A stretch of DNA of 64,000 nucleotides, from positions 1 to 64,000 of the forward strand of contig SVFB01000010.1 of NCBI GenBank assembly GCA_015057085.1, read 5' to 3'. This stretch comes from Lachnospiraceae bacterium. GTDB taxonomy: Bacteria; Bacillota; Clostridia; Lachnospirales; Lachnospiraceae. A program made the translations under genes and the position numbers. Numbering within the stretch: the first letter of the stretch is position 1; every line of letters starts with the position of its first letter. Under the pieces are notes generated by a model. That model searched no databases. It was not told where the DNA came from and saw only the letters and a list, made by a program, of their open reading frames with translations. Shown here in pieces: positions 18,599 to 28,011 of the stretch.

Positions 18599-19678
18599 TC
18601 ACATCTCAGGTAGGTTAATAAGTGCTTCATTTGCATTTCCTGATGCATCGAATAGAGCCTGATTCGCCATTGCATTTCCTGCTTCTACTTCATCATGCAT
18701 ATAATGGCACCCTACCTTACTTCCCCATGTACAATCAGGGATTGGCAACCATGCAGGTTCCCAGTAAAACACACCAAGCCCGTGATTTCCTTTTACGCCT
18801 CTTACTGCTTCGATTAGATCCTTTAAAAACTTGCTCTGACCTTTTTGTGTAGCAGAATAACCTGTCGCTTTTTCCTCATCGCTGCCATATACAGCTCCAT
18901 TGCATCCTAAATTGCTAAGTGTATAGCCTATGGAAGTTTCTGCAACCATTACATCTTTATTATATCTGCTACTTATGTCATTCATATTATCAATCAGTTG
19001 ACTTATGCTGCCATTCCAATGCGGATAATATGACATTCCTATTACATCATAATCTATATTATACGGTTCAAGATCTTTAAACCACTCTCTGTATAGGGAA
19101 TTATTTGTTCCAAAATCTAAATGAAGAACTATTTTTGAGTCAGGACATATTGTTCTGGCGGCTTTTATCCCAGCACTTAATAACATGGCCATATTCTGAA
19201 CATGATCAACATGGCCGTCCGGCCACAAAAGCCCATTTGTGATTTCATTTCCGATTTGAATCATTTCCGGAACAATTCCATTTTCTTTAAGCTCATTAAG
19301 AACATTTAAAGTATATCCATACACTGTCCCTTCCAATTCGTATCCACTGATATCTGCCCATGCTTTAGGCTTAACCTGTTTGGCCGGGTCCGCCCAAAAA
19401 TCGCTATAATGGATATCCAAAAGAAGCTTCATTCCGCATGCTTTTGTTCTTTTTGCCAATTCAATTGTGGTATCCATATCATTTGTACCACCTCCGTAAC
19501 GCTCTCCATCCTTGCTATAGGGATCCCTCCATAGACGTAACCTTATCATATTCACAGAACATATGCTTAAGATTTTAAAAATATCTTCTTCTTTTCCATT
19601 AAGAAAATATTTTGCTCCATGATCTTCTAATTCTTTTATCATGGATACATCCATTCCTTTTATAAAGTACATCTTCAC
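18599..19678 (-). CDS. Glycoside hydrolase family 53 (endo-beta-1,4-galactanase), no signal peptide
   Basis: GH53-type motifs KGMDVSMIKELEDHGAKYF, VNMIRLRLWRDP, LLDIHYSDFWADPAKQ, QIGNEITNGLLWP, VMVAETSIGYT. Confidence 0.9.
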   Translation of the reverse strand: MKMYFIKGMDVSMIKELEDHGAKYFLNGKEEDIFKILSICSVNMIRLRLWRDPYSKDGERYGGGTNDMDTTIELAKRTKACGMKLLLDIHYSDFWADPAKQVKPKAWADISGYELEGTVYGYTLNVLNELKENGIVPEMIQIGNEITNGLLWPDGHVDHVQNMAMLLSAGIKAARTICPDSKIVLHLDFGTNNSLYREWFKDLEPYNIDYDVIGMSYYPHWNGSISQLIDNMNDISSRYNKDVMVAETSIGYTLSNLGCNGAVYGSDEEKATGYSATQKGQSKFLKDLIEAVRGVKGNHGLGVFYWEPAWLPIPDCTWGSKVGCHYMHDEVEAGNAMANQALFDASGNANEALINLPEM

Positions 19679-20313
19679 TCCCTCACAAGCGTAATGTCAT
19701 CTATCGTTCCCCATCCACCAGGTGCAAGTGTTACGCTCACTCCGATTACAACATCCTGTCCATCAACTTCTATGCCCGATAACTCAGCCGTATTCCAAGC
19801 AACATAACCATCTAATGATGTTTCTATCACCTGTCTTTCTCCACCTACTTCTACGTAAAAGAAAACAGAGGCATTTTCATCACCTACATCATCGCCCTGA
19901 ATATGTCCGGTAAATTTATAAGTACCACTTTCAAGACCGGAAATTGTCTGTTCTGCCGTAAAATTCACATCAGATGATCCAGAATAAAAATGAAGTGATT
20001 GCACGCCTTCATATGCATCTGTATCGCGATCATATACATCAAGTTCTTCGGTCACATCATCAATATTGGTTACAACCCAAGGCGTAAAATCAGCATCCTC
20101 AAAACTTCCATTCACAACATAGTTTCCGCTTTCGGCATCCTTCGCGGCATCTGCTGTTGTTGCTGCCTCTGATGTTATTGAAGCTTCTGACGTCGTTTCA
20201 CTGTTTAATGATGTTTCACTATTTCCACATCCCGAAAAGCTAGATACCACCATTACTGCCATAGTTATTGCCATAATCCTTTTTTTCATCTTGTCCTCCT
20301 TACAGTTAATCAT
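19675..20313 (-). CDS. Lipoprotein with CBM61-like (galactan-binding) domain
   Basis: Lipobox FSGCG; NGSFEDADFTPW...GTIDDITLVRE jelly-roll-like domain as seen in GH53 enzymes. Confidence 0.7.
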   Translation of the reverse strand: MINCKEDKMKKRIMAITMAVMVVSSFSGCGNSETSLNSETTSEASITSEAATTADAAKDAESGNYVVNGSFEDADFTPWVVTNIDDVTEELDVYDRDTDAYEGVQSLHFYSGSSDVNFTAEQTISGLESGTYKFTGHIQGDDVGDENASVFFYVEVGGERQVIETSLDGYVAWNTAELSGIEVDGQDVVIGVSVTLAPGGWGTIDDITLVRE

Positions 20314-20324
20314 TTATTAGAATA

Positions 20325-20343
20325 TTAGTAAATCATTTACTAA
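20325..20343. promoter_or_regulatory. Perfect palindrome TTAGTAAATCATTTACTAA, candidate LacI-type operator
   Basis: 19-bp perfect palindrome upstream of the lipoprotein/GH53 operon; similar site upstream of the lacI-like gene. Confidence 0.65.
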
Positions 20344-20435
20344 CTGAATTGTATTCCCTCAAATTCTCACTGTCAATCCTCTTATTTATTTTTGTCAAAT
20401 CTCTTATTTTTTACTTTATTTTTTGTGCAATAACG

Positions 20436-20471
20436 ACAAAAAAAACTGGTCACTTACTATGTAACCAGTTT
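20436..20471 (-). terminator. Terminator downstream of the LacI-family gene
   Basis: AAACTGGT...ACCAGTTT followed by a U-run on the minus strand. Confidence 0.75.
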
Positions 20472-20487
20472 CAACCTATGTATTTTG

Positions 20488-21471
20488 TTATGTACTTTTT
20501 CTAAACACCGGAAGACCGTTTACAAATACTGTCTTTGTAATCTTGCTTCCATTTAGAACCTTATTTCTTAAAAGATCAAATGCTGTTTCACATATGGTAG
20601 CATAATCCACATGAAATGTCGTAAGAGGTGGCGATACATATCTTGCAACATTTATATCATTGATACTAAAAACCTTTACCTTATCAGGAATACTGATATT
20701 ATTCTCATTAAATGCCTGTAATAATCCTACAGCTAAGGTATCGCACGCAACGCAGATTGCTTCTGGAATATTCTTATTCTTTATCATCTGCAAGCCTGCT
20801 TTATAGCCCTCATCTACAGTGAAATCATCTGTGATATAAATATAATCTTCATCTAAACATTTATAATAAATTGCACTCTGTCTAAATGACCATTCTCTTA
20901 CATCCATTGAAGGCTTACCGGTGTCGATATCCTTATCGGTTCCTCCAACAAATCCAATCTTTTTTACACCTGATTCCATATAATAATCGACCATCTGCGT
21001 TATAAATGAATCAAGATTTGGACGTACTGAATCAAATAATTTTTCATCAGGTGAATTCCCTATAAATACACCCTTTTTACAACGTTTATATAACTTGTGA
21101 ATTTCACTTCTATTCATCCATCCAATCGCTACAAATGCTGTTGTATTATTCGGAATCGCATCAATACCGTCATCTTTTGTAATGACTGATAACTCTATAT
21201 TAACTTTTGCGGCCTGCTTCTTTAATTCATCACGAAGAGACGTATAATAAATATCCTCAAGCTCATCTATCGCATCGTGCCAATACACTAGAACTACATT
21301 CTCAATCTTAGGATATATAACCTTTTTTTTATATCCTATTTTTTCAGCTGTAGCAAATATAGCTTCCTTTGTCTCAGCACTCACTGATATTCCATCATCA
21401 TAATTAAGCACTCTTGATACAGCTGCACTCGATACGCCTACTATTTCAGCTATTTCCTTGATTGTTGCCAT
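20488..21471 (-). CDS. LacI family transcriptional regulator (GalR-like)
   Basis: MATIKEIAEIVGVSSAAVSRVLNYDDGISVS HTH/hinge. Confidence 0.93.
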   Translation of the reverse strand: MATIKEIAEIVGVSSAAVSRVLNYDDGISVSAETKEAIFATAEKIGYKKKVIYPKIENVVLVYWHDAIDELEDIYYTSLRDELKKQAAKVNIELSVITKDDGIDAIPNNTTAFVAIGWMNRSEIHKLYKRCKKGVFIGNSPDEKLFDSVRPNLDSFITQMVDYYMESGVKKIGFVGGTDKDIDTGKPSMDVREWSFRQSAIYYKCLDEDYIYITDDFTVDEGYKAGLQMIKNKNIPEAICVACDTLAVGLLQAFNENNISIPDKVKVFSINDINVARYVSPPLTTFHVDYATICETAFDLLRNKVLNGSKITKTVFVNGLPVFRKST

Positions 21472-21499
21472 CCTTATCCCTCACACCATCTGCATTTTC

Positions 21500-21516
21500 T
21501 AATAAATAATTTACTA
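21500..21516. promoter_or_regulatory. Imperfect palindrome TAATAAATAATTTACTA, candidate second LacI-type operator
   Basis: Matches the 20325-20343 palindrome with few changes; upstream of the lacI-like gene. Confidence 0.5.
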
Positions 21517-21592
21517 TACTTTTTACTTGATAGCAACTTCAAAATGATGCTTGTTCGAAATATCATGCAACAATGCTGCCAAATCTACGCAC

Positions 21593-21632
21593 AAAAAAGA
21601 CACTATCCGGATTTGACTCCAAATAGTGTCTT
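21593..21632 (-). terminator. Terminator of rpsF-ssb-rpsR
   Basis: AAGACACTAT...ATAGTGTCTT. Confidence 0.7.
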
Positions 21633-21645
21633 ATAAATTCAAGAA

Positions 21646-21900
21646 TTATTCCTGTACGTATGGCATAAGTGCAACGTGACGAGCACGCTTGATTGCTACT
21701 GTAAGAGCTCTCTGATGCTTTGCACAGTTTCCAGTGATACGACGTGGAAGGATTTTTCCTCTTTCAGATACGTATCTCTTTAACTTGTTTGTATCCTTGT
21801 AATCGATTACATTATCTTTTCCACAGAATACGCAAACCTTTTTTCTTCTACGAATTGGACGTCTCTTTGCTGGAGCGCCATCTTCTCTATTAAAAGCCAT
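21646..21900 (-). CDS. rpsR: 30S ribosomal protein S18
   Basis: [38 protein letters not shown]. Confidence 0.97.
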   Translation of the reverse strand: MAFNREDGAPAKRRPIRRRKKVCVFCGKDNVIDYKDTNKLKRYVSERGKILPRRITGNCAKHQRALTVAIKRARHVALMPYVQE

Positions 21901-21917
21901 GAATTTTTCCTCCTGTT

Positions 21918-22361
21918 TTAATTAAACGGTAAATCCTCTTCAATTCCGTCAGGGATATTCATGAATCCGCTATCTGCACCGCTTGGTTCAGGTGCACCGG
22001 CTGGAGCAAAGCCTCCGCCATTGCTTCCTGATGAAGCAGACTTGCTTTCTGCGAACTCGACATTCTCTACAACAACATCCGTTGTGTATACCTTCTGTCC
22101 ATCTTTATTTGTATAACTTCCGGTCTGAATACGACCTTCCACTACAAACTTGGTACCCTTACGGCCGAAGCGCTCAAGGAATTCTGCAGTCTTACCAAAT
22201 GCCACACAGTTAATGAAATCTGTGTTTTGATCTTCACCCTGTCTTTGAAAGCGACGATCAACAGCAAGGCTAAAACGTGCAACTGCCCTAGCGTTGTCCC
22301 CCTGGGAATATCTGATTTCCGCATCGCGGGTTAATCTTCCCATCAAAATAACTTTATTCAT
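21918..22361 (-). CDS. ssb: Single-stranded DNA-binding protein
   Basis: [21 protein letters not shown]-terminal acidic DLPF tail. Confidence 0.97.
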   Translation of the reverse strand: MNKVILMGRLTRDAEIRYSQGDNARAVARFSLAVDRRFQRQGEDQNTDFINCVAFGKTAEFLERFGRKGTKFVVEGRIQTGSYTNKDGQKVYTTDVVVENVEFAESKSASSGSNGGGFAPAGAPEPSGADSGFMNIPDGIEEDLPFN

Positions 22362-22383
22362 ACCTTATCCTACTTTCTAAGTT

Positions 22384-22674
22384 CTACTGCTCGTCTTTCT
22401 TGACGCATAAGAAACGAAGAACGTTGTCCATGATACGAACATCCATCTCGATCTTTGCTGGAGCTGTTGGCTCTGCATCGAACTGGATAAAATAGTAGAA
22501 GCCTTCTGGCTGATGCTGAATCTCGTAAGCGAGTCTCTTCTTGCCCTGCTCCTCTACTTCTGTTACAGTACCGCCGGCACGAGTGATATACTCTTTTGCC
22601 TTCTCTACTACTGCAGCTCTCGCATCATCTTCGATCTTTGCGCTAACGACCAGTGCTAATTCATACTTTGTCAT
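22384..22674 (-). CDS. rpsF: 30S ribosomal protein S6
   Basis: MTKYELALVVSAKIEDD...GKKRLAYEIQHQPEGFYYFIQF. Confidence 0.96.
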   Translation of the reverse strand: MTKYELALVVSAKIEDDARAAVVEKAKEYITRAGGTVTEVEEQGKKRLAYEIQHQPEGFYYFIQFDAEPTAPAKIEMDVRIMDNVLRFLCVKKDEQ

Positions 22675-22800
22675 GCGATTTTTACCTCCTTTTGGTCTCT
22701 GGCCCGTAATCAATATTGTCTTACGAGCAAGGAATTTAATATACCACGAGTTGATATGATACCACGTTTACTCAAGTATTTCAAGGGGTTTTTCAAAATT

Positions 22801-22998
22801 TTACTGCTCCTCTTTTTTCGTCAACCCTCGTGTATTTTTCTCCACCAATTTACGCGCAATCATCACCTGATGACCACATCCCATGCATTTGAGACGGAAA
22901 TCTGCCCCTACTCTTAAAATCTCCCATTCGTGACTGCCGCATGGGTGCGCTTTTTTTAGTTTTACAATATCTCCAACTTCGTATTTGTATTCGTTCAT
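22801..22998 (-). CDS. DUF951 domain-containing protein
   Basis: YEVGDIVKLKKAHPCGSHEWEILRVGADFRLKCMGCGHQVMI. Confidence 0.9.
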   Translation of the reverse strand: MNEYKYEVGDIVKLKKAHPCGSHEWEILRVGADFRLKCMGCGHQVMIARKLVEKNTRGLTKKEEQ

Positions 22999-23750
22999 AA
23001 TGTAATACCCTGCTTCTTGGCCAATTCGCGGCACACCGCGCCGATTTTCTCTCTGATGATAATGGTATTTTCCGCACCTCTTACATGCAGCTCGCTTTGG
23101 TTGATAATCACCAGATACTTTCCTCTAAAATAGTTGATAAAAGAAGCTGCCGGATAAACAGTCAGCGAAGTTCCGCCGATGATGAGCATATCTGCTTCGG
23201 CGATTGCATGCACTGCCTGACTCACATCCCAATCCGGAAGTCCTTCCTCATATAGTGTTATATCCGGGCGAATGATTCCTCCACATTCGCAATGTGGCAC
23301 CGCTTCCTTTGACTCAAAAATATAATCCATGGGATATTTCTTTCCACAATTCATGCAGTAATTGCGCAATGCGCTTCCATGAATTTCAAAGACATTCTTG
23401 CTTCCGGCTTTTTGGTGTAATCCATCGATATTTTGAGTGACAATGCCATTCAATTTGCCCATTTCTTCTAACTTTGCAAGATACTTATGGGCGTCGTTCG
23501 GCTGAATGTCTCGAGTGTCCATTTTCTGTCTATGAAACTCAAAATAGACATCTGGTTTGTCTCTAAGACAACTATGACTCAAAAGATACTCCGGCTGATA
23601 CATATCAAATCGCACATCATGCTGATTGTACAAACCATCCTTACTTCGAAAATCCGGCACACCGCTTTCCGTCGACACACCTGCTCCCCCAAAGAAGCAA
23701 ATCTTCTTTGCATCATCCATCCATTCCAATAGTTGATCAAGATTCTCCAT
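22995..23750 (-). CDS. NAD-dependent protein deacylase (Sir2 family)
   Basis: GAGVSTESGVPDFRS, QNIDGLHQKAGS, zinc cysteines CMNCGKK/CECGG. Confidence 0.95.
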   Translation of the reverse strand: MENLDQLLEWMDDAKKICFFGGAGVSTESGVPDFRSKDGLYNQHDVRFDMYQPEYLLSHSCLRDKPDVYFEFHRQKMDTRDIQPNDAHKYLAKLEEMGKLNGIVTQNIDGLHQKAGSKNVFEIHGSALRNYCMNCGKKYPMDYIFESKEAVPHCECGGIIRPDITLYEEGLPDWDVSQAVHAIAEADMLIIGGTSLTVYPAASFINYFRGKYLVIINQSELHVRGAENTIIIREKIGAVCRELAKKQGITL

Positions 23751-23813
23751 ACTGCTGCCCCCATTCTTTTGAATCAAAGCTATACATTTCATTTTTCACA
23801 TCTCATCTACATG

Positions 23814-24653
23814 CTATGATAATAATGCTTGATAAATATCTCTCTTGCTCACACCGCGGTCTTTTGCAACCAGCTTCATGGCTTCTTTTTTATCGATTCC
23901 CTGAGAAAGATAGTATTCCATATGATCTTCGATACTCATTTCTTCCCAGGAAGCGCGCGCTTCTTCTTGAATCTGCTCGTGACTTTTTCCTTTTATGACA
24001 AGTACATACTCGCCTCTTGGCTCCTGTTCTTCATAAAGCCGCAAAGCATCTTCAATCGTTGTCTTATGTTTCTTTTCGTGTTTTTTTGTCAGCTCTTTGC
24101 AAATGGTAAGCTCACGATTTCCCAAGGTATCGAGCAATTCTTCCAATGTGCGCACCAGTCGATGAGGCGCCTCATACATCACGATGGTTCTTGTCTCGGA
24201 CTTTAAATCCTCCAAAATCTTCGCCCGTTCCTTCTTGTCTCTCGGCAAAAAAGCTTCAAAGGCAAACCGTCTCGTCTCTTGTCCCGACATAGTCAGCGCT
24301 GTCACACAGGCCACCGGTCCCGGAAGTGAAGTCACCGGAATTCCTTCTTCATAGCAGATTCGCACGATATCTTCACCTGGATCCGAAATCCCCGGAGTTC
24401 CGGCATCTGTGATAAGTGCAATGTTCTTGCCCTCTCGCATCAAATCCACCAATTTATATGCCTTTTCGATTTTATTGAATTCATGATAACTCGTCATCGG
24501 CGTTTTGATCTCAAAATGATTCAAAAGCTTAATGGAGTTTCTCGTGTCCTCCGCCGCAATCAGATCCACTTCTTTTAAAGTGCGAAGCACTCTAAATGTA
24601 ATATCCTCCAGATTGCCGATTGGCGTGGCGCACAGATACAAGGTTCCGCTCAT
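23814..24653 (-). CDS. rsmI: 16S rRNA (cytidine(1402)-2'-O)-methyltransferase
   Basis: GTLYLCATPIGNLEDITFRVLRTLKEVDLIAAEDTRNS. Confidence 0.96.
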   Translation of the reverse strand: MSGTLYLCATPIGNLEDITFRVLRTLKEVDLIAAEDTRNSIKLLNHFEIKTPMTSYHEFNKIEKAYKLVDLMREGKNIALITDAGTPGISDPGEDIVRICYEEGIPVTSLPGPVACVTALTMSGQETRRFAFEAFLPRDKKERAKILEDLKSETRTIVMYEAPHRLVRTLEELLDTLGNRELTICKELTKKHEKKHKTTIEDALRLYEEQEPRGEYVLVIKGKSHEQIQEEARASWEEMSIEDHMEYYLSQGIDKKEAMKLVAKDRGVSKRDIYQALLS

Positions 24654-25408
24654 ACGCTCTTCTTTCCGTAAATTTCCAATATTTCGTCTGTATATACATT
24701 TTGTTCTTTGTAAACCACCAAAGGCTTTTCTACTGTCAAACGGCTCTTTCCCCCTCGGCTTCCTTCGATGAGAACCATATTAGGCTCCTTATCTGCATAA
24801 GGATGCACTAGCCGCATTCGCTTTGGCTCTATTCTATATTGCACCATCATTGCAAAAATTTCAGCCAGTCGAAATGGCCGGTGAACCATATAAAATCTGC
24901 CCTGGGGCTTCAATAGTTTCGCGCTTTCTCTGATGATATCTTCTAAATTGCATAGCACCTCGTGGCGCGCGATTGCCTTTGGCTCAAACTCGTTTTTGAT
25001 GCCATGCATCCCAATCATATATGGTGGATTGGTAGTGATGACATCGAAAGTTGAGGCGCCGAATTGCTTCGATGCCTCTTTAATATCTCCCACTTCGATG
25101 GAGACTTTGTCTTCAATTTCGTTATAGCGCACGCTTCGCTGCGCCATTTCTGCGCTTTCAGGCTGTATTTCAAGACCTATATAAGTTCCACAGTCATATC
25201 TTGCTTCCATCAGGATCGGAATGATTCCCGTTCCTGTTCCCAGATCCAATATTCGCTCTCCTTCCTTTGCTTTCGCAAAGTTTGCCAGAAGAACTGCATC
25301 CATTCCAAAGCAAAATCGCGATGGGTCCTGAATAATGTGATAGCCCTTGCGCTCCAAGTCATCTACGCGCTCATACTCGCGCACCAACTGCTCTTTTCCC
25401 ATAACCAT
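24650..25408 (-). CDS. tRNA1(Val) A37 N6-methyltransferase-like (TrmN6/YfiC family)
   Basis: SRFCFGMDAVLLANFA, DLGTGTGIIPILM, TTNPPYM. Confidence 0.9.
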   Translation of the reverse strand: MVMGKEQLVREYERVDDLERKGYHIIQDPSRFCFGMDAVLLANFAKAKEGERILDLGTGTGIIPILMEARYDCGTYIGLEIQPESAEMAQRSVRYNEIEDKVSIEVGDIKEASKQFGASTFDVITTNPPYMIGMHGIKNEFEPKAIARHEVLCNLEDIIRESAKLLKPQGRFYMVHRPFRLAEIFAMMVQYRIEPKRMRLVHPYADKEPNMVLIEGSRGGKSRLTVEKPLVVYKEQNVYTDEILEIYGKKSV

Positions 25409-25417
25409 TCCCGTTTG

Positions 25418-26530
25418 CTATGATTGACTATCGTTTCGTCGATTGTTCTTGTTTCGATTACGACGATATTTATTATTGCGTTTTTTCGGTTCGTTATTTT
25501 CTGCAGACTCAGCATGTTCAGATTGCTCTGGTTTATTATTTTGATTGGTCTGGTTGTTTTTTGGGTTTTTATTATCTGTCTTTTTTTGATAGTTTTTGTC
25601 GTTTTTCTTGTCGTTTTTTGATTTACGACTTTCTTCATCGTCCGAAAGAAGAGTTCCTGTGTCTTCTAATTCTGCCAGTTCTTTTTCTTCCTCAGCGCTG
25701 ACTTGAACTTGTTTCTTTCTGGATTTAAAGGACAACTCGTCAACGGAATATTCATGTAATTCCTTTGTATCTCCGTTATCTACCACTACCTTTACCGTCT
25801 GACGAAGTACGTTCACACCGCTTACGATTCCCTTTGTTCCGTCAGCTGCCGTTACCAAATCTCCGTTAGAAGGAAGTCTGCGATTTAAATATTCGTATGT
25901 TTCCTGCTCATATTTCAAACAGCACATCAATCTTCCACAAACTCCTGAAATCTTAGTTGGGTTTAATGATAGATTTTGTTCTTTCGCCATCTTGATGGAT
26001 ACCGGCACAAAGTCGGTCAAATAGGATTTGCAGCATAGTTCTCTTCCGCAAATTCCAAGACCGCCTAAAATTTTGGTCTCATCTCTTACACCAATCTGTC
26101 GCAATTCGATTCTGGTTCTAAATACCGAAGCCAAATCCTTTACCAGCTCTCTAAAATCCACACGTCCATCCGCTGTGAAATAAAACAAAAGCTTGCTTCC
26201 ATCGAATGTATATTCCGCTCCCACCAGCTTCATTTCTAAGTTGTGCTTTTGCACTTTTTCTTTACAAAGGCGAAGTGCATCTTTTTCTTTGTCTTTATTT
26301 TTCTGTGCGCTGGCTTCGTCTTCATCTGTTGCAATTCGAATCACCGGCTTTAATGGCTGTACCACTTTTTCCTCCGGAACATCCTTCGGCGGAATTAATA
26401 CGGTTCCCATTTCCAATCCACGGGCGGTCTCCACAATTACATGGTTTGCCATTTCAATATCAAAATCGCATGGGTCAAAATAATAAATTTTGCCCGTATT
26501 GCGAAATCTTACTCCAACTATCTTTGCCAT
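25418..26530 (-). CDS. ricT: PSP1/RicT (YaaT) family protein with long Asn/Lys/Arg-rich C-terminal tail
   Basis: CGRELCCKSYLTDFVPVSIKMAKEQNLSLNPTKISGVCGRLMCCLKYE. Confidence 0.92.
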   Translation of the reverse strand: MAKIVGVRFRNTGKIYYFDPCDFDIEMANHVIVETARGLEMGTVLIPPKDVPEEKVVQPLKPVIRIATDEDEASAQKNKDKEKDALRLCKEKVQKHNLEMKLVGAEYTFDGSKLLFYFTADGRVDFRELVKDLASVFRTRIELRQIGVRDETKILGGLGICGRELCCKSYLTDFVPVSIKMAKEQNLSLNPTKISGVCGRLMCCLKYEQETYEYLNRRLPSNGDLVTAADGTKGIVSGVNVLRQTVKVVVDNGDTKELHEYSVDELSFKSRKKQVQVSAEEEKELAELEDTGTLLSDDEESRKSKNDKKNDKNYQKKTDNKNPKNNQTNQNNKPEQSEHAESAENNEPKKRNNKYRRNRNKNNRRNDSQS

Positions 26531-27522
26531 TGATAAATCTCCTTTATTTCTAACAGCATCAGTTCCATAATCAGCTCGAAGCTTCCGTTCGCCGCCAATC
26601 GGATTCGCGCAGTATCAAGCGCATCAAAAGCTTTTTGAATGCCTGCATACTCGACCATATCTGCTTGTTTTTGTATTTCATTTAATTTGTCCTGAAAGAT
26701 GACACCTTTTGGCTGCCTGGTCGACTTAAAGTATAAAACATCCCGATACCAGATTTCCATAAGATTTATGTATTCATCCATATCATCTTTATAGGTTTCT
26801 ATTTCTTTTATTTTCTCAGTCATATCGCTGACTTTGATATCTTTTACCTTCTGCACCAGCGACAGGACAGAATTTTTTTCATCCGCAAAACTTTGTGAAG
26901 TGGACAAATTAATTGCCCTTCCCACATTTCCCTGGGCAAAGGCTGCGGCCACATTTGCCTGATAATCCGGAATCTGATGCTTTTCCATCAGATATTTTTT
27001 TACAGTTTCATTTGAAACCGTTCTCAAATCCACACGCACACATCGAGAGCGAATGGTTTGCAAAAGCATCTCTGCATTGGATGTCAAAAGCATGATGATG
27101 CCATAATGCGGCGGCTCTTCAATTGTTTTCAGAAGTGCATTCTGCGCCTGGGGATTCATCTTCTCTGCTTCATCCACGATATAGATCTTATGTTTACTGC
27201 TGTATGGCTTGATTTCCATATCCCCCACCAGCTGTTCCCGAATCTCTCCGACTGATATGACATTCGGCTTTTCGTGCTGAATGTATATGATATCCGGTTG
27301 ATTGTGATGCATTGCTTGCTTACAGGATTTACATTCACCGCACCCATTAGGGTCATTGTTTTCACATTGAAGCGCCATGGCGAAAGCCTCCGCCAGCATC
27401 ATTTTTCCGCTGTCCTTCGGTCCGTTGAAGATATAGGCATGGGATACCTTATCTGCTTCTACAGCACTTTTCAATTGTTCCTTTATCTGTAGATGTCCTA
27501 CGATATCTTGATATCCGGCCAT
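26518..27522 (-). CDS. holB: DNA polymerase III subunit delta'
   Basis: SHAYIFNGPKDSGKMMLAEAFA, zinc finger CGECKSCKQ, LLKTIEEPP. Confidence 0.92.
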   Translation of the reverse strand: MAGYQDIVGHLQIKEQLKSAVEADKVSHAYIFNGPKDSGKMMLAEAFAMALQCENNDPNGCGECKSCKQAMHHNQPDIIYIQHEKPNVISVGEIREQLVGDMEIKPYSSKHKIYIVDEAEKMNPQAQNALLKTIEEPPHYGIIMLLTSNAEMLLQTIRSRCVRVDLRTVSNETVKKYLMEKHQIPDYQANVAAAFAQGNVGRAINLSTSQSFADEKNSVLSLVQKVKDIKVSDMTEKIKEIETYKDDMDEYINLMEIWYRDVLYFKSTRQPKGVIFQDKLNEIQKQADMVEYAGIQKAFDALDTARIRLAANGSFELIMELMLLEIKEIYQWQR

Positions 27523-27543
27523 TCTTCCAATTCCCTAATTCCT

Positions 27544-27984
27544 TTATGTGATAATATCCAAAAGCAATCCTCGGATTTCTCCGATCATTGCCAGAATTGC
27601 AATGTGATCCTTCTCATCTGCCACAAGCGCACTTGCCAATTCATCCAGATTTGCGTCCACAAGCTTAATAATACCATAAACGCGGTGTCTTCCCTTACGA
27701 TCCAAGAAATTTTCTCTGGAAAATTTATGAGAACGATAAACCACTTCGTTCAAGAAGTCTTTGACCAGTCCACGATATCGTTTCATATCTCTGATATCCA
27801 TATGCTCCGCCAGGCGATTTCCCTGGGCAGTGATATCATTGAGCAACATATCTACTTTTGCCTGCAGATCCGCATCTGTGATGGCGCTTGCCAAAGTAAA
27901 TTTAAATGATCCGTCTCCCTCCACCGGCTTTGCCACATCCGGCGTCTGAGAGACTTGTTGTACTTGATTGACTTTAATATCCAT
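27544..27984 (-). CDS. YaaR family (DUF327) protein
   Basis: [13 protein letters not shown]...[15 protein letters not shown]; synteny with holB/ricT. Confidence 0.85.
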   Translation of the reverse strand: MDIKVNQVQQVSQTPDVAKPVEGDGSFKFTLASAITDADLQAKVDMLLNDITAQGNRLAEHMDIRDMKRYRGLVKDFLNEVVYRSHKFSRENFLDRKGRHRVYGIIKLVDANLDELASALVADEKDHIAILAMIGEIRGLLLDIIT

Positions 27985-28011
27985 AGGCCGCTCCTTTATT
28001 TATTCCGTTTA

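Noticed and set aside
22675-22760. Possible S6:S18-binding leader upstream of rpsF
   Set aside because: I could not identify the characteristic structure confidently by eye; needs an Infernal search.
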